NCBI RefSeq assembly: GCF_003672135.1
Contig: NC_039519.1
Span: forward strand, 2,914,001-2,978,000
Direction of reading: 5' to 3'
Origin: Ooceraea biroi
Taxonomy: Eukaryota > Arthropoda > Insecta > Hymenoptera > Formicidae
Length of the DNA: 64,000 bases
Below, piece by piece: positions 46,917 to 58,300 of the stretch. Within the stretch, counting starts at the first letter, position 1; each line of letters opens with the position of its first letter. The position numbers were made by a program, and so were the translations under genes. The notes under the pieces are model-generated. The model did not search any database. It had not been told where the DNA came from and saw nothing but the letters and a program-made list of their open reading frames with translations.

Positions 46917-48526
46917 CTGAAATCGTTAATTATGTCGGAGTTAACGACTGTTCTTGCTACGTATGCATGTATGTATGTACACGCGCACACGATCGGCAAT
47001 TCCATCGTCTTCTTCAGCGTGTGTCGTGCAACGACTCGCCCGAACAATTGAACGAATTGGTTCACGCGTTCCCTAGCCGAGCGAAGTGAAATCCAACTTT
47101 TTGCGAGTCGCTTTACCTTCCGCGCGAAGGGTTGACAAATTAAACGTAGAAACTTTGAGCTTGAAATGAGGATCGAGAAATGCAGAGAAAGGTTTCGTAG
47201 GGAGAAAAATGCGTTCCAAGAATATTTTTCTAATTTGTTTTTTTTCTGTATTTTAAACAGAAATCGACTTTTGTTAATTAATCGTTGAGAAAAATTTTTG
47301 ATTCCGGGCTAATCAAAGATTAAGTCCTTAGATTATTTTAATCATATTTTCCAAATAAAATATTTAATTGCATTAGTGTAAAGAGAGAGAGAGAGAGAGA
47401 GATACCTGCATCGGCAAATACGCTCGACAATATTACGATAATCCTCTACAGCGGATTAAAAGCTGAAATTATGGTATTGTCACTTAAAAGATTCCGCTGT
47501 AAAAACAAAACAGAACTGGTTTGACTAATAAATATAAACATGAATATAAATTTTGAGTATTCGTTCTGTAAAATGTCCAAGAAAAACAGATCAGGAAATA
47601 ATATTTAATAACTTAATAGAGATCGATAGATAAATTTTACCATTTATCTTTGAGTGGAAACTGTTTCGAAAATTAAAAAATATTAAAAAATGACAAACAT
47701 CAAAACAAGCCGCAAAGGTTAGATATATATTATTTTTATACGTTTACATTTAAGATTTATTTAAGAAATTTAGAATAAAAAATTTTTTAATTATTCATAT
47801 GGTAAGAGCGTGCTAAAAAGTCATTTTAAAAGGCCCATTCAAAGCATCAAACAGATATTTTGCAATCTGATGCGTAAAATATACAAAAGATTCATATAAT
47901 AAATCTTGCGCATACATTAAAAGGAACACGATTGAATGATGTACGCTACTTTCGATTACCCTTATCACATACGCGCAAGAGGATGACGATGATACGCGTG
48001 ATACCGCGAATCGTAAATACGGAGTCGCGTCTTTTCCACATGGATTTCCACGTCCAGGATTCTGCGAGGCTACATCCTACACTCGGGATCGGCACGAAGC
48101 CGCGAGATCGCAACAAGACGGTAGAATCGAAGCAGAGCTCGGTCGAAATAGCTCTCGTGACGTGCCGCGGCTTCGAAGAGACTAATCAAAGTAAGAAGTA
48201 AGAGATGATAAGTGCAGCAAAGCTTATATTTCTCTAGTATTGTATTTAACAGCCCGTGCAATTTATGAGTTTATGAATTTCAATCACGACACTTCTTTTT
48301 ATCATGTTCAATTTATGATACGATTGAAGTATAATAAAAAATATGAGTAATCGAAAAAATCATCAGAAGAAATCATTGCAGGTATACTCACCCGTGATAA
48401 AAATGCCTGTTACCGAAACGTTGCATTTTATTTGTTTTATCTGTATTTGCGCTTCCGATTTTTTCAGAAATACGTATGAGCTCAATAATTTATTTAATAG
48501 AATATCAGCTTTTTAAATAAATTAAC
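46917..48526. other. Upstream region or intron of the bHLH gene
   Basis: Should contain the missing first exon of the bHLH gene, which I could not identify. GA microsatellite at 47382-47402. Otherwise AT-rich with a GC-richer patch at 47990-48180. Confidence 0.4.
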
Positions 48527-49105
48527 ATGCAAGATAAGCCTTTACATAAGACACAGCTGACAGAGCGCTTAATGTTCTCCCGTTTCGAAGATCAGGAGGA
48601 GCGCCAGGACGTTTGCGTGGAGACCGAAGTCACCGCGCCTTCCAGTAATCGTCCATCCCTAACGCAACAAGAGGACGTTGCAGCGATCATATCGGAAGAC
48701 TCGAAGAAGACCGTTGAACTTCCACAAATCGAAGATGACCGGGAAGAACCCGTGAAGGAGATGGCGAGCGAGAAATCGTGGGAGCAGACGAAGCGCAGTT
48801 GCGAGAGCGTCGACCGGAAGCAGAACTGCGGCGATCGCGTCATCGAGACGGAGGAGAGAGAGAAATGTGGCAATTGGTGGAAGGACAGCGGGCAAACAAT
48901 TTTGCAGTTTTTCGCCAAGATCCTGGGAAAACGGACCGGAATGGCCGCTAAGGGACCGACGGATCGTGTCCTGCCTACCGGCAAACGTGTCAAGCGCGCC
49001 TCAAGGGACGGCAGAAGCCATAACAGACACAGAAGAGGCATCGACGGCGGTATACGCTTGAGAAGAGTCAGCAACGGCTACATCGCCACTCACGCTTGTA
49101 GGTAG
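48527..49105 (+). CDS. Candidate single-exon gene or exon, 192 residues, unrecognised
   Basis: Open frame of 192 codons, starting MQDKPLHKTQLTERLMFSRF and ending SNGYIATHACR. It is strongly charged: an acidic Glu/Asp-rich first half, then one hydrophobic/aromatic patch (NWWKDSGQTILQFFAKILGK) and a basic Arg-rich C-terminus. Length and composition are better than a chance frame in AT-rich DNA, but the opposite strand is also open over 160 codons, so GC content may explain both. No family recognised. A splice acceptor-like TTATTTAATAG lies about 25 bases before the ATG, so it may be an internal exon. Confidence 0.3.
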   Translation: MQDKPLHKTQLTERLMFSRFEDQEERQDVCVETEVTAPSSNRPSLTQQEDVAAIISEDSKKTVELPQIEDDREEPVKEMASEKSWEQTKRSCESVDRKQNCGDRVIETEEREKCGNWWKDSGQTILQFFAKILGKRTGMAAKGPTDRVLPTGKRVKRASRDGRSHNRHRRGIDGGIRLRRVSNGYIATHACR

Positions 49106-49883
49106 GATGACCCGGCGAAATCATCGTAACAGCGAGTTTTTAGCAGTGTAAAAGTATATCAGGGAACTTATTCAGAAGCTCGACGTTTTCTCAGGAAGCT
49201 ACCGCAGGAAGTCACTAAACGCAAGGGTGAAACAAGCTGCGCGCGGTACACTAAATGCGAATCTCTTCCGATTCCGTAGATATAATTCATGCGATTTGTA
49301 CGTGTTAGGAACCAGAGGCACGAGAGTTATGAATTTTCCGACTGATCGCACGCTCGCACGAGTTTCGGTAGAGTCGTCGTCGTCGTCGTCAGAGTTGGCG
49401 TAAATCGATTTTATGCGATCGCACGTACGTAGGAGTTTGTCGACACGACGACGACGACTCACGCACATCTACAAATAACTTTAAACGCGTCGCGCGATGT
49501 ACCAGCATAAGAATGCAGACGTCCAAATCGAATACAGCCGTGACGCGCAAATGGCACGCTTCTCTTCCGAAATACGTGCATACATCCCGCCCGAATTGAT
49601 ATTCATGCGCTTCATCGTTCTCACCCTTCCTTCGCAGGCACGGGGAGAGCCGGCGCGGCTCCATCGCAGCGGAAAATAAATCGCGAGAGGAGGAGGAGCA
49701 GCAGCAGCAACGTCCTTCGATCCTCGTGCGACAGATACAACGGACGCGCGACAAAAATCTACGGGTCGTGCTGCTGGAGCAAGAGTTGCGCTCGCGCTTG
49801 CCGAACATTACCAAGCAAGATATCCGTCCGATCACCAGCGACGCCGTCACCGTCAGACAGCTGAGCAGCCCTCTCTGTTAATC
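49106..49883. other. Intergenic, GC-richer, no supported gene
   Basis: Several overlapping open frames on the minus strand (for example 49389-49850) owe their length to few AT-rich stops. A CGT/GTC trinucleotide run lies at 49374-49392 and a GGA/GCA run at 49686-49708. No family match seen. Confidence 0.4.
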
Positions 49884-51343
49884 CTACAGGTCCGAGAGAA
49901 ACCTGATCCTGCATTGACTTCTTCGCCTCAGCTTGCCGGAAACTTTGAATCTCTCGCAACAGAAAGCAACGAGGAGGACCAACGAGATATCTGCATACCT
50001 TTACGACGCTCTTTAATATCATAGACGGGGGTTAATTTAACCCCCCGTGGATGTGATCTCCAGGCGACGCGCACTTTGGTATTGTCGTACCTTTCTCGGT
50101 CTGCGACGACTCCCGTTGTACCGACTTGATATTAGTCTCGTGGAGCATCTCGAGATGCGAGTGGCTGCCGATCATCTCCGGTTCCGGCACTCGTATCACG
50201 AGCACCCCCTCGGGATTCTGCTGGCTGCGCACGTCGAAACTCGTTTCTTGCCATCTGCTTCTCACGGCCTGCGCTCGCGTGGCTTCCTCTGCGGAAACAA
50301 AGTGCGATTAATAATTATAATAGAATAAGCGGCTTCACGCATCAATTAAATATGTATAAAAAAAGGCGGTCGTTATGTCGAGGATGTCCGTACGTGATGA
50401 GGGAAGAGCGTTTGATCGATTGGTAATAATTGCGGACAGTTATGTCGATATTTTGACGTGTAAATCTCTCACGTACCTGGAGCGAATACTTGATCCTGCA
50501 GATGCTGATCCACCATTGATGCCGAATTCGGCGAGTTTACTTCCCTATTCGCGATCTTCCGTTGCTGTTGCTTTGAATTCTCGTCCAGGTCCAGCAACAC
50601 CGGCGAGCGCGTATAATCCTCGTCGTTGCTCTCATTGTCGGACTGAAACATAAGGTTCAGTTTTAGCTCGGTTTTGTTGGATCCTATGCTGCTGGCAAAT
50701 ACGAGAGCTGCGGTTCTGGCACAGCGCGATTTTTCGAGATAATCCTCTTTTTGTGGCGTTCGTTGCACGGAGTGAATCAATGATTGCGGCGCGAGGTAAA
50801 TGTGACAATGGACTACTCTTTGCAATCAGATTTAAGAATCGTTATAAAATAATTCAAGTAGTTAACTGTTTAACAGATATCAGATTTAAGATTACGTAAA
50901 TTGCTGCTAAAATGTATTTTAAGCTGAAGAAGCAAAATAGCAACGAAACAAGTCTGCAAGGTATATAAATTTGGAACGCGATGCTTCGTTGAAAATATGG
51001 TTCCCTCGAAACGTGCCAGGCATATATGAGTACCTTGGAAATTTCTTCCGAAGCACAAAGCATACGGAGTAATATTTAATTACATTACAAGACAGATGTT
51101 ACGCGATTGCGAGTGTTTAAAACACTTCGCCCGAACTCGCATAAAATTAGATAAAAGTGACCATTGTCACTTGTACTATCATCGAGAAATAGTGACGTCA
51201 GATTTGCAGCAGTGTCACGTTGCCCCGTTTGCTTCTACCTCGTTCTTCGCCGGTTCGACGCGATATTCCTCCGAATTTTGCTCCATTCTGGACACCCGGT
51301 CGAGCACGAACGTCACTTCTTCGTTGACCCTGGTGTCATCCAT
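49884..51343 (-). CDS. Candidate four-exon gene, 191 residues, unrecognised
   Basis: Four minus-strand segments fit splice signals and phase: 51343-51239 (MDDTRVNEEVTFVLDRVSRM...), 50642-50477 (SDNESNDEDYTRSPVLLDLD...), 50288-50091 (EEATRAQAVRSRWQETSFDV...), 49990-49884. Acceptors ATGTTTCAG, TTTCCGCAG and GGTATGCAG and donors GTAGAA, GTACGT and GTACGA support them. The middle is acidic and Gln-rich (ENSKQQQRK). The last segment encodes a short hydrophobic stretch (SLVLLVAFCC) and a basic tail, but another frame there is open for longer (to about 49759), so the 3' end is uncertain. No function can be assigned. Confidence 0.4.
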
Positions 51344-52517
51344 CGACGCACCCAAGAGAAACGACGTGGAAAACTGACGAGCCACCTTTCTCGCCGAACT
51401 CTCGTAAGGCGTACATATCACGTGGGTCTAGCGGCCGCGTTTGTCCTCGGATAAGATGTGGATCGGCCACGAACAGTCGTTATTAATGTTAATTTTATCC
51501 GTTTATTAAGTATTCAAGTGTTCCGCCAGGGGTTCTCAATTTCCCCATGAACAGGTGGGTGCCGTGAAGAGAGGAGTGTACCGAATATCGAGTGAGCCCT
51601 GTTCACGGTTTCAGCAAGAGCTAGGAAATGGTTGCGCGCAATCATTGCTCCACCTTGTCGCATTCATATCTTTTAGCAAGCGTCCTATTCAATGCTCCGT
51701 GACTACGAGTACGCCATGAGTAGAACAATTATAAATTTTAGGATATGATAAGATAGTCTTTCATTTCTTTGTTCGACGCAACAAAGCAAATTTTCCAGAA
51801 AGAAAAGAAAAATTCTGCTCGCAATAGATGATAGTTAATGCTGTCGCACAAATAATCCCTTTATTATCACAATATATCTTCTAAAAATGAAGAGAGTAGC
51901 GATAGTGGCGATCGAGTGAAGTGTCCACACCTGGTGCGCGATATTACCATATGTGTGAGAGTCTCTGGGATGATCGGGATAAAAATGGGAGTACAAACAT
52001 CGGGAACATAATAGACACCCGGCCGATAGACATACTAATGAGGTGGAACCGTGCAAGTATAACAGATCGTGAAGAATGGCGCACGTGGGCGGAGATGCGA
52101 CGAGAATTACGAATACGATAGAAATCGAGCAGAAACTCGAAAACGCGCGATTACGCCACGCTTTCACCATGCATACGGAATTAGTTTACAGAATTAAATA
52201 TACAGTGAAAAATTACGTAAACTCGGATATCGTGAACGTTATCAAGTGAGTGAAGAAGACTGATGTCTCAACTGCATTGCCGGCTAAGGTGTTCCCATAA
52301 AAGAGTGAGGCTCTTTCGTTCAATACAAATATTTCAACAGCCTTTTTGTAAGTGTATTTTATTAAAAAATATTCTTGTAGAAAGAAATGCTTCGATGTTG
52401 CCGTATCCAGCAAATTTTCATGCCCGTTGACGTGTGTATGCATCAGCTATTCACACGATGTATTCTTTCTATTCAAAACAGTCCTTCTCAAAATGCAAAC
52501 TTCGTTTTCTTCCCTCT
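51344..52517. other. Intergenic, no supported gene
   Basis: Between the 191-residue candidate and the 3' end of the GPCR gene. No recognisable coding sequence, repeats or RNA genes. Expected to contain the GPCR 3' UTR at its right end. Confidence 0.4.
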
Positions 52518-55361
52518 TTACCCGAATATTTTTGAGCTCGCAAGTCGTGAGATTCTGGAAATAAACGACGATGTCGTCGAGGGTACATCCGATGCATTCT
52601 GATGTGCATCTATATCTGAAAAAAAAAAATGCAGTCATATAAGGATTATATCGTGCATACTCTTTCTCTCGTGACGTGTTCACGGCGTAACGCGGTGAAT
52701 GTCACATAAGATCGACCGCGAAGGAAATAAAAGATCGTAATTACCATAAGTCAACGAGTAGTCTTTCTTTCTGCAGAAAAAATTGGTCAACGCCGCACGT
52801 AGCTCCCTGTTGAATGCAAAGTAAATCCAGGGGTTAACGCAACTCGTGAGACTATTTAGCAGACTGAGAATAGTGAAAGCAGCTCCTGAAAATTATAGCA
52901 TGTGTAACACAACGGGGAGGTAACAATTAATAAGTAACTTAAACTTGGAATTTAAGACTTTAGATTGAGAGGTACATACAGGATGTGAAGCGATTATTCT
53001 ATTAATGACAAATTAAGCTTACATATTAATAGTAATATTAAATAATAATATTTAATAATATTTAATTTATTTAATAATAATATTAAATAATATTAAAACG
53101 TTAAATGCTAATTAAAATACTCATAAATAAATCATTCATGAATAAATTATTCAGTTATAAAAGTTTACTAGAAAGGATATTAATTCAAATTCAAATTTAA
53201 TTTTAACTGCTAAATATTATCATTGATAATATAATAATATCTTAATTATATTGTTAATATTACAGAGCATTTACCAGTAAAAAACGGCGACGTGGAAGCT
53301 TTGGGATCCCACGTTGCCCAAAGTTCGCACCCGATAAAAGGAATACTCGTGATGATGTACAAAGATACTACAACAATCGTCTGCTTTATGGTATTGATCA
53401 GTGCTTTGGATATGAAGGGATCTCGATTTCGCAGCGAAAAACTGGCTTTGTTGCCCTGTTTGAAATCAACGACTCCCGACATCTTGCCGCTCGTCCATAT
53501 CGATCTACATATCTGCGTGTACGTGTACACGAGCACTATGAAAGGTAATAGGAACTGCGTTACGCTGTACCTACGATAATAAATAAAATGTCTAGGTATC
53601 GTGACACCTCAAAATTGATCCACATATTTGCTGAATATTTAAAGTTCATGTAGCGTATAAATGGATATTACCAAGTAATGTAAGCTCTCTCGCCGTATTT
53701 CAGGTAAAAGGTGGCCCAGCATTCCCAGACGCCCGGCGATATCTCTTTATACGAGAATACGAAGACCTAGAATTTTTCGGACAAAAAAAGAGAGAGAACC
53801 TTGAGTAAAACCCAATTTTACGTCCAAGCGCCAGATACATCCATCAAAACGTCGTAAAACTGGTGGAGCGAACTCGTGCGCGCGGAACGAGCGGATAATA
53901 CATTTATAAGCGACAAGTCCGTGCAATTAGCACCCTCATAAATTAGCGCGTCGACGCCGTGTTGGGTTCGCGTCCGCTGTCTGCATAGGATAAAAATTAA
54001 TATCTCAAGTAAACTGATCCACCCTTCTCCCGTGTAAAGCAAGTGGTGGTGGTGGTGGTACAAATAAGGCACGGTAACTCACGGAGAGCGGAGGCGCGAA
54101 TTAAATTCTCAACGGACCTGCGGTACGCACAATATAGCGGCGAGCACCCACGCCCCGTACACCATCATTTTCGATCTTCTAGACGTGACGGCGCAGTAAC
54201 TGAAGGGGTGGCAAATGGCGTAATACCTGTCCATCGCGGTCACCGTCAGGATATAGGAACTGAGATACAGACCGAACGGCTGTCCGAACTTGATTAGTTT
54301 GCAGAGCACCGCGCCACCCTGAAATCTGACGTTGTTCTATCAAATTTCTTCGATCTGATCGGCTGCACACTATTCAATCGGAACTATTATAATTGCTAAT
54401 AAGTATTTAACGCAAAATTTATGCTTCAGATACTGAATTTTAAAAAAATACATGCTGTATTTCTCCATTCGTTATAAACCGATTAAAAGTGTGCTAAATT
54501 AACATTTGAAAATAATAAAGTTATGTATCTCTCTACAATGAATCATTCATTAAGAAATTAGTTTAACTTGTTTCCTTCAGCATGTGGAATTACGTTCGGT
54601 GGAAACTAGTCGTCACAGGCTGATTTGCGCTTTAAGCTAATTGTATCGTCACATTTTAACATATATGATTGTGATAAAAAAAATAAAATGCATCCGTGCT
54701 GCGCCAAATGAATGACAGCTTCTCTGTGACATCTGTCCTGTCTTTGGGAAATTTTATACCGTTATTGTAAAACGTTACGTAGTTGTTATTATAAAACAGG
54801 ATATTGACTTTGAGTTGATTTGAAAAAAAATTTAAACATTGCATTTTTCCGATGCGCATTTCGTCGTTGAATATGTTATTTTATTCGTCTGAATAAGATA
54901 ACTGATGCAAATGATACTCTGGGCAGCGTAGCAAGTACATGAACGAGCTTCGGCGCGCTTCCTATCACCGTATTAACGAATGCAAGAGCTCATGAAAGAA
55001 GCAAGAAGGTCAATCGTGTTGGCCGGGCTTACCTGAACGTTATGTCCCAGGCGAGCTGCGGCAGAACGTCAAGCAGACCCGTCAGCAGGTCGGCGATGCT
55101 CAAGTGCAGGATGAAGAAGTACATCCTGGTGAACTTTCGCCGCTGGTAACATCGCCTGGCGTACAGGGCAAACAGGACCAGGCCATTGCCAATGATCGTG
55201 ATGAGAAATATGCTGGTCAGCACCGCGATCTCCCACCTGGCGAGGTACTCGTCTCTCAGGTCGTCCGACACCTCCAGAGACGACGGGGATGATGAAGACG
55301 ACGGCGACGAGGGTAGCGATGATGACAGAGGCAGCGACGATGAGCTCAAATCGTACGACAT
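52518..55361 (-). CDS. Inotocin (oxytocin/vasopressin-like) receptor, class A GPCR
   Basis: Seven-helix plasma-membrane receptor. Six minus-strand exons: 55361-55033, 54325-54118, 53766-53672, 53570-53275, 52885-52745, 52615-52518; in frame, 388 residues. A Ser-rich N-terminus is followed by TM1 (SIFLITIIGNGLVLFALYA), TM2 (FFILHLSIADLLTGL) with the oxytocin/vasopressin-type sequence DVLPQLAWDITFRFQGG, the conserved Cys before TM3 (AVLCK), DRYYAICHP after TM3, the loop-2 Cys (WECWATFY), TM6 (QTIVVVSLYIITSIPFIGCE) and TM7 (NSLTSCVNPWIYFAFNREL). It ends in a short Ser-rich tail (SKIFG). The PQLAW block and overall pattern favour inotocin receptor; a CCAP-type receptor is the main alternative. 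Exon 2 has two nearby acceptors; only the outer (start 54325) keeps frame. Confidence 0.85.
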
Positions 55362-58300
55362 ATCTCTTTAGCTGGTACACTTCTTCCTCTCTCAGTCCCT
55401 CTCGTTTCGTCATCCAAACGATATTCCGTACCGGCAGAAAGAAAAGAAAAAAAAAGAACCGAAATGGAGAAATCGGCTGCGCGGATCCGCGCCTGCTACG
55501 AGCGTGTGACACAACACTCGCACGCGCCAGCTGATATACGGACTTCCGGTAACAGTAACGTAATGACTCGCGCGCTCTTTGACACACAGCTCCGTGGAAT
55601 ATTCTTTTTGAAAGTATTACCGGGCGTCACGAAACGCAGTCGATCGACCGATCGGACGCGGAACGACGCTGACGCACCGAGTCTAATTAATTCTGCTGGC
55701 GGACTAATGATGACACGTGAATTGACAGGGAAAAGAAGGAGTCGTAATCCGGCAACGCGTAATTCCCGCGATTTTTGTAAACTGCGATTTCGAGCGGTTT
55801 GGTGAACACGCCGCGCGAGTTCGTTACGCAAGCTCCGAGTGTAACAACGAGACTGCACTCGATTGGAATTGCCTCGAGCTAGACAAGGTACACGGAAAAG
55901 ATCGACAACAGATAGACAATGAAAAACAGTGGTCACGTGGTGAGAGTTCATGGTATGATACATGAATTACGGGAATGGCGATTACGTATGCGTACGAGTC
56001 TATCGTTGATTAGATCGTCGCGACTTTATCCAAGTCGCGATGCCTGCGTTTCGAAAAGAACGCGCTGCGATAATGCGAGGCAACGACCATTATCATTATC
56101 ATTAACTCGTTTCGTCGTTGTCGTGGGAAAACGGAATCTTCGATACGACGTATTGGCAATCTATAAAGTTGCAGTCTCTTGACGTAAATGCAACAAGATG
56201 TATCACGACGAGTTTAATAAATAATTTCTTCTTTGTGATAATTGCAACGATGATACATCGCAATACAGCTGTTCATTATTTTTATATACAGATCATAGAG
56301 AAACTTGCTAAGTCATGACATCAGAGTTAAAGAAACGAAACCGATTATGATAATGTGAAAAATGCAAATAATTTTATTAATTTTACGTACTATAGTACTA
56401 ATATATAGTATAGTTTATTATTTCTAGGCAATTGTGATTGAATCATCCTATGGAATTTTTATCTTGAAAAAGCCAGTGTGACTTCATGTTAGTTTTAATG
56501 CGCGGAATTAAAAAAATAGCAAAAATTTCCAATAAAAAAAAGAAAAAGTGAAAAAAATTTTTTTGAATTTAAAAACTAGCTTACCGTGGTACACCGATGA
56601 GCTTCACCGCACTTGCATACGTATGCATTTTATCACGCGCTTTTGTTAAACCAATTTAGATTAAAAACGTTTGTCCGCATAATTCTACTTTATAAACTCA
56701 ATCGGGCAATAATATTTTTGCGTTTGCAATTAACGCGCGAATTGTCTTTAAAAACAATAGCTCCGCTCTCGAAAATATAAGAACGAATCTTTATTGGCAG
56801 TGTATCGCGCTCTCAATAATAACTGTGTCATGTCTTACGTGTATACGAAATATAAATTATGCATAATTATACGATTTTTGCGATTAATGTTGGCCGATAT
56901 TATAAAAATCGATATAAAAATACTTATCATGCTCGTTATTACGTTATTACATTTACAGAAATTGTTGCTGTTAATGATTCGCTTATCGATCGCATGGAGA
57001 GGCCTTGCGACTTTGATACCCAGAAAGCATTGTGCCACGAGCTAATCGCTCCGTCGAAGGCATTCCGTAATTATTTATGACGGTTATATCGAACGATGCG
57101 GAGTGCACGGTGGAGTTCTTTTTTTTATGACAAATACGAATTTATCGAATACGTCCTCTAGCGTATTCGCCGAGGTCTCACCGGAGCGCGCTGCAAAAAG
57201 CGTCTTCTCCCCCGGCGCGCGAAGCGATATATGTATAATCTTGCTAATGCACTTTTGACCCGCGGCGAAAACGCCGGTTTTTACCACTAACTTTTTCATT
57301 AAGTGTAAATTAAGATTATTTATGAGTTCGTGCACTTTGTGCATCAGAGACACGAAATGACGCGATTAAATTTTGCCGAGCGTTCGCGCCGATCGCCGTT
57401 GAAACAATATCAAAAATATCTGTATAAAAATTCGAATATCTCCAAACAAACTCTAAAAATATAATCTCTTTTTGCAGAATCTATCGTTCCTCAAATAACG
57501 TGTATCGTTTATAATCGTGTTTACAAGAATAGTTGAAGAGAAATATTTTAACAACGCGCGCATTACTTGTCGTCTCGTTCTAGACCTAATTTTAGGTTTC
57601 TAATACGCTTACCCGTGAATACACATGCATAAATATAGATTTATTCAATATTTCTTGTTGCATCGACGCTTTTTGCACGATGAGAAAAACTCAGTATCGA
57701 TGTTACAAGTTTGCACCACATTGAAAAATGATAAATGATACTTTTTGATCCGACGAGACTAGTACGTGCGCGTGACTCGACGATTGACTCGTGGCTACGC
57801 AACTATAATATATAATTAATTAATGAAACGCAATCTCGATGTAAATGCGCTTATGTGCCGGTTAATCATCGAGCGGTAATGTCGAGCGAGCTGGGCGTGA
57901 TCGCGACAGCTTCGGACGTCTGTTTGATCAAGGTGTACGCTCGGTTCGTTTATTATGCGCCGTATGGCATTGAATCGTTAAACAGTCCAATTAAATAGGC
58001 ATATATGATCCGCATTTACACGCATCACAAAGATACGTGATCTGAAAGATCTTGACACATTATAATTATGGAATTCCCTTTGTATGAATCTAAAATTCAG
58101 ATCAATTTTGGGCTTACCTGATATAATTTTTCCGGAAATAAAATTTTTCTCTACATATATGTACCTGCAGACACAGGTATATTAATCACAAAAAGCTTTG
58201 GTACAGAAGAAAAGATAGCATGTTATAAGAATACATAAATATTCAAATGTAAAAGAATAAATACTTGGAATATAATAATATGCGACCTTTTTTCCTCAGA

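Noticed and set aside
46478..47065. 195-codon minus-strand open frame
   Set aside because: Out-of-frame shadow of the bHLH exon, which carries the recognisable domain in a different frame.
55496..55963. 155-codon minus-strand open frame upstream of the GPCR start
   Set aside because: GC-rich, Arg-rich, overlaps other open frames; most likely promoter or 5' UTR sequence.
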